This document shows positions 50,401 through 62,584 of a DNA stretch of 64,000 nucleotides, piece by piece. The notes under the pieces were generated by a model. That model did no database searches and was not told the DNA's origin. It worked only from the letters and a program-made list of their open reading frames with translations. The translations under genes were made by a program, and so were the position numbers. Source of the DNA: Dipylidium caninum (lineage: Eukaryota; Platyhelminthes; Cestoda; Cyclophyllidea; Dipylidiidae); assembly GCA_017562135.1 (NCBI GenBank), contig QEYB01001543.1, positions 186,001-250,000 on the forward strand. Reading direction: 5' to 3'. How positions within the stretch are numbered: the stretch's first letter is position 1; each line of letters begins with the position of its first letter.

Positions 50401-53400
50401 TTGGATATGAAAGTATAGACTACGGGAGTTTTGAAGTGCCCTCTCAAATACTCCTGGCGTCTTGCAGTTCCATTCCAAATAGGAAGAGGTAGACGGAGAC
50501 AGCGAGACAGACAGACTAACTGACTGACAAGAGTCAAGTTTTGCGGTTAGTCTGACTAACAAATGTGACGACACTCCCGCCTCTCTCTCCCCGTCTCCAT
50601 CTCTCTCTCTCTCTCTTTGTATGCATTTGGGGAGAGTAAACGCGTGTGGGATTTTAAATCCCCTATGTAGGGTGTACAGGTGCACCGGGCAAGTGGTCAT
50701 TCTCTTTCGGGTTAAAACAAACTCCCGGGGCCTAAGATGTGTGACTAAAGTGGTCTCATTCCTGGGCATGGGAATCATGCACCCGATATACCCATCTATT
50801 CACCATAACTAAGGCTCTGAGTTTAATATTATTTGGCGACTCGTTTAACTAAACGATTCACATCTTCATCTTTTTCTCGTGTGGGTGGACTTAAAGGAGG
50901 GTGGAGAGGCACTTTCTCTTCTGGTGAAAATTTTACAAAAGAAGGAATATCGGGACCGCTCTCAAATGGCCTCACACTCCACACTTCTTAATCTGTGCAA
51001 TCACTTCCAGTCAGCCAAGTCGCCTGCCCTGTTAGGGTCCCGGTTTGAGAGACGGACAAACGGCAATCATACTATGATCCCATTTTGGGGTCGTGTGAAT
51101 TCATGTGCGCCAAGCCTGACAGCACTCCGATTTGATAGATGTGCGTGCACGATCAGTTAAATAGCTACTACATTTACGTAAGCTCTCTGCCCATTAAGTA
51201 CTGGCTTTGGGGAAGTTATTTTCATCTCTCCTCCTCTCTCCTTCCCCCTTCCACGCCTTCCACCCTTTGCCACTTCAGCTATTTTCAAAGACGCATGCCT
51301 AAACTACCCATCCGATGTCCTCACCTCCCTTTTTTAATCAACCTGGACAAAGATAAAGACAGTGGCATACAAATAAGCATTGTCCACAGAACAAAATACA
51401 TCTCCTGCATGTTTATCCAAATCCTCCATCCCTTCTAATACAAATGTCTTAGCCAAATCCGCATTACTTCTCCCGAAGCCGTGATTATACTGAAGGTGTG
51501 ATCCTTGCCTCATTTCCGATGGTTATCGTGGAATGAAGATGATGACAATAAGTGAACTCCTATTGCAAAGGCTTTAATGTGATCGTGGCAACTGCTACCA
51601 TTTGTCACACAGGCCCAGCACAACATTGGGCAAACAAACACACACTTTCGATCCGAGTGTTGTAGGTCAATCTGTGCGTTTTTGGGACAGTGCACTTGGG
51701 CAATTAGATCGCGAACAATAACAACAATAATAACAAGACTTAACTGAAAGTAAATTCAATCCCCACCGAGTGTAAAGATATATTTGCTCTGAGTACTTCT
51801 GTCACTCAAAATAAAAGTTAGAACAGAGGAAGGGAGAATGGCGAAATGGCTGATGTTGAGTAAACTTTAGTGTTCATTTTGTGAATTTAAAATTGCCTAT
51901 TTAAATTTTCCCGCAAGGAGAGTTGAAAGTTCACGTTTGAGCGGAAAATGACGGTGTGTTACATGCGTTTTGTAGAGACAAACGTTACCTGGTCCTGAAA
52001 AAGCTGGCCCCCAATTGCGGTTAAATAAACAGGCTAAGAGAAGGGAGGACTTAGTTGAAGACATGTTCCTGTCCCCTAAGGCAGACACTCCTATTCAAAT
52101 AAATTCATGACCAAGCAATGCCGAATTACACCACTTCCATTATAACTGCGCAAAAGTGTTATTTCATTTGTGACAAAGGAAGGAAGGCAGGACGAAAGCA
52201 ATGAAAAAAACAATTTTAGCTGAAAATAAACAGTTCATCGCTCAGTGGTGGAACTCCGTGGTGAGTGGTCTCTGAAGTTAGAATTACTCAGGTTGATGGG
52301 GAAGGCTTTGGCAAATGACTCAGAGACTAAATGACACTTTTGTTTGCAGTTACAGCAAGCACTTCTAACTTTGCTGCCGACGGAACAGCAGTATTACGGG
52401 CTGCCTTTACATCTTCTCCCCTTAAGGTAGGATGATTAAGAAAGTTTGGACTACAAAGGGCAGTTTTGTATTAATATAGCTAACTATTCTTAAAGCAGGT
52501 TGTATACGGTAAATTATAATTGCCTTCCCATCCAAAAATGAAATGCTACGGCGTCGAAGTACAGATGAGAGGAGAAACAGCATTCTTAATAAGTGGGATT
52601 GGCTTAAAGCGTATTAATAGGGTACGGAGGAAAAGAGAGATGGTATTATTAAAAAGTATAAGATAATCTAGAATGGGATAGTCAAGGTCGTACCGTACCG
52701 CACCGCACCGTAGCGCACCGCAGCACACCGCAGCGCAGCGCATCGTATCGCACTATCCCATGCGAAGCGCATTAGTGGTGAAATAATTGGCGTGCCAGCC
52801 ACTGTCGTGATGGTCAGTGCGGTTGCCTGGCCGCTGCGCCCTGGGGCGCAGGCAGTGTGGAAAAAGGAAACACAGGCAGGAAGGGCCAGTCTAACCACTC
52901 GTGTCGTCGTGTGACTAACCGAAATCTCTCCACCACCCCAATTTGCGGAATCGACAGTCGCACCAGTAGACCACCCAGAAGGTGGCCAAACTAAACGGCG
53001 GGGATTTGCTCTCCTCCGGGCCTTTTCTCTCCTTGGGCAAAATCGTCCCAAAGCCTCCTTGTAGGCATTTTTCCAACTGCCCCGGAAAATCGATGCAACA
53101 ACTTTTCATGTCCAAATTGGGCAACATTCCATTTTGGGGGAAGTTACACGTCACTAAATAAACAATATAACCACCCTAGTCATATTGCCAGTCTTAGTTG
53201 AGTATACATTGCCTTCTGGTGGTCCAAAAGTACCAAATCTTTGCTGTCAAATAACATTTTTCTCATTGGGATGTTAAAGGATGCCACACGGTCATTTCAT
53301 ATACACATTACTGTATGCTATTCTTTGCATCTATAATACTGAAAGCAACTCCTGTTCCCAAGTTCTTGTCAATTTTATTGTTACCTTTGATCCCGCTGGA

Positions 53401-54615
53401 GACGGAACAATTCACCTCTGGTTAGAATTTTTTTCTGACCATCACTGCGCCTCCGAAGTGTTCACAAGCCATTTAATCTTGCGCTCCTCTATAATGTGAG
53501 GCTCAGCCCACATAATTAATTAGACGGTCGTTAAAGTCATAATTTTAAAACAAAAGAGGTAGGCTATGTGGAAACGATGACATCGACAAAAGGGGGAAAT
53601 AGGGGCACTCTCTTGATGCCACAGATTGCCAACCATTTCTACTCAAAACCGAGTCAAAATTTTTACGATTGCCGTTCGTGAAGATCGTGAAGGAGTCAAT
53701 GCACCAAATGGCAATAAATTTTTTCTAGTCAACTTGGAGATAAACCACGTATTCGTTTAACTCCTTCCTGCCTCCAAAACCTGTGACAATTATTTTGATA
53801 ATGATGTTCCCTCCAATTTTTGTACTATCAAGTATACGCAGGCTGTGAATTTTCTCGATGTGTACGACTTTCTACTGCCTCACAAAATATTTACTAAACT
53901 TCTGTAGAAATTATCTCCAGGGAAATGCCACTTAATATTAATAAGAAGGAAAAGGGGATTAGGACTTTTGGTGAGTGGGAATTCAATTTATTCCCATATA
54001 ATACTTAATTTGTTATGCCAACTTTCACAACACTTTTTTAAGAAAAAATAGTCATTGTGGATTTTCCCTTCAAGATAATCTATTAATTAAAGTTTATAGA
54101 AAATAATAATACTGGATAGGATGAGCGCTGTTCCAAGCTAATTATCGACCAATCAAACGACCCTTAATAAGACCAAGATGAAACTATGTGAAAGCTTGTC
54201 AAGACTTTAAAAGGTGGGGAAATATTTCCCTGTATAATTTTATTAAAACTAAAGGTTACACTTTGCTCTCGGTTTAGGGCGAAGCCATTTCATCACACGC
54301 ATCTGTAAAATTGATATGGGGAGTACTCACCTTTGTCATCCATCTGGCCTCTTCACGGGCGAATTGAAGGTTTGGACCATCCACTCGAACTAATCGGGGT
54401 GTTGGAATACTGGGTTGGAAATCTTGAGTTTCTAAGGGTCCACTTGCCTCGAGACTGCGTTCAGGCCGCATCGGGCGGTACTCTTCGGGCACAAATACAT
54501 GGGTTTGAGAGCGGTATTGAGACCTATAGTAGGTGGAGGTCTTAATGCACGCTCGAGTAAGACCCGCCAACAGTAGCCAAAGCAATACCTCCGAATTTTG
54601 GCAAGACCAAATCAT
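44484..54615 (-). CDS. hh: Hedgehog signalling protein precursor
   Basis: Secreted morphogen precursor. Minus-strand exons: 54331-54615, 48751-48810 (extent uncertain), 48421-48654, 47587-48049, 44484-45124; about 560 residues. Signal peptide residues 1-22 are followed directly by Cys23, in the place of the palmitoylated cysteine, although the usual CGPGRG sequence is absent. FVPEEYRPMRPERSLEASG resembles human FIPNVSEKTLGASG. CPLYQGCRDRLQ and NTWPNKDVGLRILDGW correspond to the RCKDKL and WP...TEGW region. Zinc ligands are kept in FHYAGRAVDM and GHVHCSVK. The autocleavage site is WFG|CFPGS (Cys358), then a Hint domain with TANHLVY and GVYAPLTPTGD, so autoprocessing and sterol addition are expected. 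About 125 extra residues lie between DGW and FHYAGRA. Intron 1 is 5.5 kb. Exon 2 is ambiguous (see findings). Confidence 0.93.
45125..47586 (-). other. Last Hedgehog intron, carrying a mariner relic
   Basis: 2.46-kb intron between the signalling-domain and Hint-domain exons; the phase matches across it (G + AT gives Asp348). Apart from the mariner fossil at about 46010-46810 no feature was recognised. Confidence 0.7.
46010..46810 (-). mobile_element. Degenerate mariner transposase relic
   Basis: Reading the minus strand gives scattered mariner transposase blocks in shifting frames with stops. Near 46760 HYFRKGKNASQIHKNL corresponds to the family's FKKGKNASQTHK. QNWFARFTYGESSLKSA corresponds to the helix-turn-helix flank. 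GLSDYHLLLSMQNFLIGKTF matches the PSDYHLFRSMQ region. The end reads IMAPPEQRQKAIDTNVEYLI near 46018. The span is shorter than an intact element and the central catalytic part is not readable, so it is dead. It lies inside the last Hedgehog intron, in the same orientation as the gene. Terminal inverted repeats were not identified. Confidence 0.8.
50601..50617. repeat. CT dinucleotide repeat
   Basis: Run of CT units within a CT-rich tract of about 40 bp (50579-50617) in the first Hedgehog intron. Confidence 0.8.
52690..52759. repeat. Degenerate pentanucleotide tandem array
   Basis: About 14 successive 5-bp units of the form G-N-A/R-C-C (GTACC, GCACC, GCAGC, GTATC and similar) in the first Hedgehog intron; clearly GC-richer than its surroundings. 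Confidence 0.75.
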
Positions 54616-54689
54616 TGCCGACAAGAATGTCCTCCTTTGAATTGGTGTCTACGAAATCTGTCAGTTAGTTGCGGAGGGTGAGCATGTGA

Positions 54690-55060
54690 TTGTGCATAGG
54701 TTTGATGTCGTCTTATGCTTTTACGCATGTGTGGCCGACGCCTTTGCGCCCAGGTATCTCCACCACCTTGACGATAGTCGCCCCTTGTGCCTGATGCGCA
54801 ATGCGACCAAGCGGGCACGTTTGCGTGCTCTGAACCTATCCGCGTTCAGCGTTGACAATGAGCGAGTGCGTGCATCCATGGGTGGTGAGATTGGCACAAG
54901 CACGTGGACCAATCGCAAAACATGCCACCGTATCGCGCATACTCGGGAAACCAATAAGCGAACGGACATGGAAAAAGGCGATTCGGGGATGCGGCGTACG
55001 AAACCGGTGAAGCGAGGCAGTAAAAGCCACGTACTATGCTGCACACCTATCTCCTAATTA
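54690..55060. promoter_or_regulatory. CpG-dense block upstream of Hedgehog
   Basis: CpG dinucleotides are much denser than in flanking DNA, and the block begins about 75 bp upstream of the Hedgehog start codon. It is open in several frames on both strands, which reflects composition. Most simply a 5' UTR/promoter zone; inferred from position and composition only. Confidence 0.35.
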
Positions 55061-57570
55061 GAGAGGGGGCCAATTCTCTCCCCTTTATGTGTATATCTTA
55101 GTTTACGAATAAAGTGTGCCAATCACGTCTTTAATGTTCCTCGACCTTTTAACTAACGTTTTGGAAAAAATCCGAGTCTACCGGACCATTTAATGGAATA
55201 AAACTGCGACTGAGGTTAAATATGTTACCAGATTGAGAGGATAAAATGAATTTTGCCCCTAGATGATGAAGAGGTGAAAGTGAGAAGAAACAAAACCTGC
55301 AATTATCTTAAAGTTGTTTTCAGGGCTACCGTTCTGAATTTCCTTCGATCCGCCCTTCCCTACCATCTAATAAATTGAAAACCATTACTGGGTTCATTTC
55401 GGATGAAATTCGCATTCCTACCGATATCCTCCTCCCATTCATCTTAATACTCGATCATCCTCCACACGTTACTACCATGGGAGAGACCTAAAAGGGAATT
55501 TGAAAACACTTACATTGAGAAATATCATTTTTATCTGTGGTGCGTATAGCCTGCTTTTGAAATCCTCTTGCTTGACTTTATCCCTTGGTGGGCGGAAGAT
55601 GTTGAGTAAACTGTGAGTGACTGAGCCAGCTGTTATTCTCGGCCAATTTATGTAAGACATAACTTACCTACCGCAGTGGGCTACTTGCTTAAAGACCTAT
55701 TTCCACATCACGTCAGCAGCATGCTATTCATGTCAACGATTTTCTGCCCTTGATCACTATATATATATATGTTGGGAGGGAAGAAAGAAAGACGGTGTGA
55801 GAAAGAAAAGCGGTTCCAAAGATATATTATCTTAGGGAATGTCAGAAGAAAGTGAAGGTCGGAGGGAGTACAAATATTTACTTGACTAGAAGCACCATTG
55901 ATTAGTTTTATTGTAAGAAGCCCATTTTATCTATGCAGAAATCACATAATAAGACGATAAAATGGGGGTTAAACTCAGCACTCTATCACATGTCCTTTCA
56001 CCCGAGGATCGGGGCAAAGTGAAATGAGCACCTTTCTAAGGTGGATTTTCACTTTTCTTTGATTGTTAATCGGTGGAAATCGCCTTGTAAAGCGCCCACA
56101 TTTAACGGATCTTCCATGGCACAGACATGCGTCAATACCGACTAAAATTTACGAAAAGCTAGACACTTATGTCACAAAGCTGAACACATGATGAGAGGCT
56201 TCTCGAAATTACCAAGGCGATTTGGCTGACATTTACACATTTTATTCTAAAGCGACTGAACATGTGAACGGCCTACTGTCAAATGAGAAGGACGAAATGC
56301 CACTCGTCCCACTACTCGAAAAGGATATTCTGGTGTTGACGGCTCTTAGCTAGGAAATGGGTTACGTTAAAATGATGTTTAACCGTTAGTCCGCTGTTCA
56401 GGGATCGAGGTGGTGAGTGGGTCGAATATTTGCGAAAATAAGCCGTTTAACGTGGGATCTAAAATCCACCACTGAACTAGGAAGTGTCATTAAAAGAAAA
56501 ATAAAGAAGACCTAGAAATTCCGCTGGTAGCCAAATAAACTCAGACAAAATTAACCTAATCTCAGCGGCTGAGAGAATACAAGCAACTGCGTAAAATATT
56601 TGAGATGGCCAAGGGGGTAGAATGGCAGAATATGACGTTTTACAACTTGGTTGTTCGAGTAACTTGAGATAGTCTGAAAAAACGGAGTGGAGGCGGGACT
56701 GGAGTAAAGTTAGGTGATACCGACCTATTTGCCGATTTTCTCATGGAAGAGAAAAAAGAGACTTTTGTGCATCAGAGACACTTCTCCTATACATCATCGT
56801 GGCTGTTCTTTACGGCACAATGGAGGCGAATGGCTTATAGCGTTCCGTGAAATTCGAACCCTTCCAGCGGTAGGCCATGAAAACTTCACTCATGGCTCCA
56901 ATGGTCTTTATCATTTCGTGAAATTCAATGCTTTAGTCACTACCCCTTTAATCTTCCTGACCCCTCGGGGGCCAGTTCTTGGAACGAGCACACACAAACA
57001 CCCAATGGTCAGAGGAGCATGGTTTCGTGCTAGAAGAAGAAAACTGATGCCGTGTGAAACTGTCACACTCAAACGTGTGCGCACATTATTGGAACAGCTA
57101 ACCTATTTCCGAGAATAAACTCAAATGCCGCCCGCCCACATTTATCACCTCCACTGCCTTTCCTTGCCCATTTCACAATCTTTCCCTAATCTTTATCGGT
57201 AGACTTGGTGGATAATTTGTCCAGGTAAAAGTAAGAGCCCAGACTCGAGTAATTATGTTCGAGGACTTGAGTTGAATCTGTCATCGCATCGTTTTATTAG
57301 CTCTCGTACAAGTTAGCCTTCACCATCCTGTCTCTTTCAAAAAGGAAGGCGGTGTCGTAGTTCGCCGTTGTTATCTCATCCATTAACAAAAACGGCAAAC
57401 AACTGTCATGAGTGGAGGAGCGTAACATTTTGATGCACCAATTTACAGTCAAGTTTCAGTTTTTTCCATCTAATTTTGTCTTCTTTGTCAAATTAGACTG
57501 TTCCAATGTACAGCGCAATAGCATTGAGAAAATCACACTTTCTTCACCATGCAGTATCCTTGCTCCATTT

Positions 57571-57648
57571 GCCCTCATCACCACGGAGAAAAAGAAGCCC
57601 TCATCACCACGGAGAAAAAGAAGCCCTCATCACCACGGAGAAAAAGAA
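57571..57648. repeat. Three perfect 26-bp tandem repeats
   Basis: Three identical copies of a 26-bp unit beginning GCCCTCATCACCACGGAG, at 57571-57596, 57597-57622 and 57623-57648. Confidence 0.92.
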
Positions 57649-60600
57649 GCTATTTTGTGGTGAAGTGAACCGAATGACCGCTCTTCAACTAGCACCCAAA
57701 TTCTCCCACATCGCGTAGTGGTCAACTCTTACGAAAACAAACGCTCAAGTGGTGTCCACTGCACTTACCCAGATGCATCTCGGATGAAATCGGAAACCCA
57801 TTCAACTCAATTTCGGGCAGTGAAAGTTAAATAAATATTATTGTCTCCTCTCTACTCTACTATTCAACTGAATGTCTGAACAAAGTTGTTACTTCTGTCC
57901 AAAAATTAATGTTAGGCCGGCGAAGGTGCGTCCACAGATGACAATTATTATAAAGCTTAACTATTTTGGCAACTACTAGCTTTTTGGTGTGTTTTTAATG
58001 CTAGTTTACACACCTTATATTATGCTAAACTGTTTGTGTGAAAATTCGAAGAGACTTCGATGATGTTTCACCGTTTTGGTGTAATTGTTATGTACAAACA
58101 CTAGCAAGTACGCCTATGTGGGGGGGTCCTGTCGAAGCACCATCGTCCCCATCCAGACAACACTGATTGCGATTTCGTGTCTTTGTATGTATGTCTTTGT
58201 ATGCATGTACGTGTGGTAAAAGGGTGAGGTGGTGGTAAGAGCTGGCCTGAGGTGAGGTAGGTAGGTAGGTTGGAGATGACTTTTGGCGCAGTTGTCGTTG
58301 CCGCACAGCCCAGCCACCATAGCGATATGTTAACGTCCTCTTCCACCTCCCATCTCTCTGCCCCCATCCCCATCTTCGGGTCCGACCTTCCCTTTCACGT
58401 TCGCCAATTCTCCTCCGCCTTGGGTGGTCTTGAGGACGCACATGCGTCTTGTGTGTGGGTATTTTCGTGCGTCTATGTGGATGTGCAGACTTTGAGGAAT
58501 TATTCATAGTTGTCTTTGTCAATACATTAATCTTTAACTTGGGTCCTCTCTTATGTATGCTTTCACCAATCAAATTCTTTACACAAAATACGCTAATTAG
58601 ACCTTTTTCTGTCTCATACGCTACGTATTGGGTAGCACCATGAAATTGATTGGCCAACCCTTTAATTGCTGATTGGTTATCAAATTAATCCAAAGTTCTA
58701 CCAAATATTGCAGTCAATTGTAGAAGCAGTAACTTTCTTGGAACATCTTTCCAGCCCTCCCTCCATCCTCCCACTCTATAGCGTATCAAACAATTAATTA
58801 ATGATGGTTTTGCCAAAACTAAATTGTTCACTCACCCTTCGCTTGAGGAGGCGCACAGCCCAAATAAATAGAATAAGTCTGAATTGAATGGTGGTTTAAG
58901 TGAAGAATTTTTAACGAATGCCTGTCCTAATGTATGCTCGCCAGTTGGGAAAGGTCATCACCCCTCCAGGATTGGGACAAGTGGCCTTCAAAGGAAAAGG
59001 GAGGGGGGGAGGGAGGGGAAGAGGTGGGCGAATTAGTAGTGGCAGAGGGAAGGTATGGGGAAGTGCTTAATGGGCGCGACAGTTGCGTGGTTGCGTGCGG
59101 TCGCCAACTGTCTGGTAACGACACGAGAGCGGGGATTCACGATATGCACGAACGCAGAGCCAAAGGAATAAAGTGGAGATCAACACTTTGAGTGCTTCAT
59201 TAACACGATCAAGACACAAGTGTATCTAGTGATATTTCGAATAATCATATCTTCGCTCTTTTATAAGACGTCTGACAGAGAGTATGCTCTCACTTCGACG
59301 ACAAAAACAGTAAAGATGCCGACAGATGTGTGTTCTAGAGGTAACTTATGCCAAAACATTTGTCCGACGTCTGAGGCTCTCACCGTGAAATTTCAATGGT
59401 GGCATTCCATGTCAGAAGGAAAGTTCAAAAAACCTGGTTGACTACATGGATAAATTTTGAACTATAAAGCACCATAATAACAGAAGGCGAACTTCAAAAT
59501 ATAACTTAAAACAAACTGTCGTAATTGCATTTAAATAATATGAGCGATAGAGAAATAAACAATAAAAAAACTTGTACTTACGGCTACAAGTTGAAACCGT
59601 TAATTTGTCTTAATAAAAAAACAGTTCAAATCTATGTAACACTCAATCAAATCGAGTGACTTAGGGAGTAAACCAGAAACCTATGTATAAAGGAAATGGG
59701 GATCAAATGTCATCTTATGTCGTAATCCGAGTAGATAGAGTGAGAGCAGTGTAAGTGGTTATGAATGAATTAGCTTGACTAAGAAAAGAACACATGAAGA
59801 CTTAGTGGACTCTCCATCGAATCTAGGGAAGTTTGGTCACTGCGACGTGATGGAACACTTTAATGCGAAGTCGCCTGTTGGACGGATGTGATATACTCCG
59901 TACCTAAACTTACCATGTCACTACTGCCGTGAAATTAATTGCACATCCTACTTTGGTCTATACTTGACTCATTTGCATGAAATTTTCAACATTTCTGGGC
60001 AGCATGTTAGGTTTGTAACGGTTAACCTCATAAGATAATCCACCTGACGACCAGAAGTCAGAACTAGGTGTTTTGGCATGTTTGGACTTTTCGGTCGCCA
60101 ACATTTCTTGCCGCATTGACCTTCGCACACATTCCATTAAGTCCAATTTGAATATGAGTGTACAAATATTCCCCGTTCAGGCTAAGAACTGGCAATATAT
60201 AACGTAGTAACTGGAGTTTTAGTGATCACTCGGGCATGCGGTATGGATTAATATGGCAAGGTGAACCATCACGACCAACAGGTTTAAAAGTATTCGAACT
60301 TTCAAATCCAACCCAAAGGCATTGTTTAACAAGATTCCCAGAGATTAATGCCCGCACCTAGTAAGTGGAGATAAGGAGACAGAATTGTGACCTGGCTTGT
60401 TCCAAATTAACTTTTAAAAAAGTCATATTGGAAGACAATTAACTTCAGAGACAACTTGACTTCCCGAGTTAAAAGGTGCTCTAGGTAAGTAAGTAACTGG
60501 TGTTATTTGCAATGCGTCTCACATGAAAGAGATGAAATGGTTACAGCAGGGTACATTAGGGAAAAACAAAAAGCTCCCACCCCGCAAATTTACGGGTGGT

Positions 60601-62584
60601 TCACGTGATTAAGAAAGCGATGTAAATACGCGAACCATAGAAATATATTTCCCGTATTGAACTAGACCAATGGAATATTAATGTGAACCACTTCTAATAT
60701 TCCTCACTTATTCGAACCAGTACTAATAATGCTAACGATAATCCTCGTAGATAAAATTAAATTGTTGAGGAAAGTCTTCCGCCCACCGTACTTAACATAT
60801 ACCTTACGGATTCTGTAATTATATATATCATTATCACGTAATTTAAAATGATAATCGGTGAATAAGGCCTGTTGTGGACATAAAACTGGCACTATTAGTT
60901 ACTGTTTTGTTTGCGAGTAACTAAAGCATTTGGTATGTCCTCATCAAGCGTTAACAGGCCACCTCGATTCACATAGAGACATGTGTAGTGCATATAACCA
61001 AATCCCTTTCCGGTAGAAAATGGTATGAATTCTAAAAATTAGGCATCATTTCTACCATATGAAATAAAGAAAAATGATGATTACAGTTAAGTATCCTTAC
61101 TAATAGAAGAATCACCTTTCGTTTGCCTTGTTATTTGGCCAAGAGTCAAAATATAGAACACAAATATTTGCATTAACGAGCTTCCCTCTCCCAAGTCATA
61201 TGTGCATTACCACACACCTCCATTCTGCTATTTACCGTTTCACAGAAATGGGAGCTCGAATATCTTAATCCACAGTAGATATTTATCTGCACAGGCTTTC
61301 CGCAGTCTTTCAATATTTCCATCACCTCGCCCTACTTTTGCGAGATTTGAACCTAAGATTCTTCCCTCTGGGAATATTTCAATTACATGATTGGGTTGTG
61401 GTTTCCAAAGCATCCGGCATAATAAACTAATATACACATGCGTAAAGCTTCCAAGAAATTGGTAAATAAGGTATTGTTTGTGAGAAGAGTAATATAGATA
61501 ACTTAGTCATAGACGAGATAGACGTAGTCTCTACGACCCAGTCTACGAACAGAATCTTTGCGGTTGATCGATTCAGAAAGTAAAGTACGAAATCCCTTCA
61601 CATAAAAAAGACTTACTTTAGGCTATAACACATACAAATGAAGCATTCCTTTTTCGGGGATAGATGACAATGTCGATGAAGAATTGACAATGAACTAACC
61701 TTACTGACTAGTGCAGCCAACGAAAAATCCATATAGACTCGTTGACATGATTTGAAATTCGCCTTTATTTGCTAAAAACGCATTCCCGTCTATGAAGATA
61801 TTTCTAGGTGAGCAGCAATTGTAGGGTGTATCCACGTGAATACACCTAAAATAATCAAGAGATGTCTTGTTTTAAGACCTCGATAGACCTTTGTCCTTTC
61901 ATCAGAAATTGAAAATGTTATTACGACTTCATGGGGCGTATTTTAAATCTCTCCTACTGTGAATTCGTAAAGGAGAGACTTGAGTTTCATAAGTTCAGAA
62001 ACTATTTGGGAGTAACACCATTTGTGGGATATAATCGCTGCGGGACATGTTTTCTGCTCTCTAATCTAAAACAGGGCGCGTATTTTTTGCAAATCAGTAA
62101 GATTCTTCGAGTGTATTGGGCTCATGGGTCGAGGCCAACCACAGGAAAAACTTGCATTCAACTGTTTTGCTCTTTCTCCCAGACCAGTCGGTTTTGAGCA
62201 AAAATAATTTTTGAACTTGAAACCATTTAGAAAGACAACGACTTGATTAAAACTGGGAGCCTTAATATAGAGAGTGAATATTCTATTTACTTTTATTAGG
62301 AACTGCGAATTTCTTCGTTCTAGAATATAGAGTACTCAGCCATTTTTACTTGCCAGCGGTTTCCAAACATTTGTTCTGCCTCAGCACTAAAATTACTAAC
62401 ATATGAGAAATATCTAAATACTTATATGCTTGAAATCAATTGCAGAATACGAAACCGCGAATGCTCAAACGGAAATATTGTCGAATACAATTCATGAACC
62501 TAAATGTGATTGGTTATGGTGCTACAATTTCCTACACTAGCAGCCTGTGTAAATACTAGCAGTCGGGAACTTGAAGAAGGCTAA

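Larger units (their letters stand above)
48811..54330 (-). other. First Hedgehog intron (5.5 kb)
   Basis: Lies between exon 1 (signal peptide) and exon 2. It contains short CT and pentanucleotide repeats and several overlapping open frames that look non-coding. Candidate place for Hedgehog enhancers, but no specific site was recognised. Confidence 0.55.
54616..62584. other. Intergenic region, about 8 kb
   Basis: Between the Hedgehog start (minus) and the DHHC enzyme (plus), which point away from each other, so it should hold both promoters. Open frames such as 56714-57118 (134 codons), 57412-57663 and 58088-58657 (minus) show no domain, low-complexity composition or a repeat, and I do not call them genes. 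A three-unit tandem repeat lies at 57571-57648. Confidence 0.55.

Noticed and set aside
54686..55057. Overlapping open frames on both strands
   Set aside because: Explained by CpG-rich composition; no domain in any frame.
56714..57118. Plus-strand open frame of 134 codons
   Set aside because: No recognisable domain, no splice context, basic low-information composition.
58088..58657. Minus-strand open frame of 189 codons
   Set aside because: Low-complexity, histidine/arginine-rich translation of a simple-sequence region; overlapping frames equally open.
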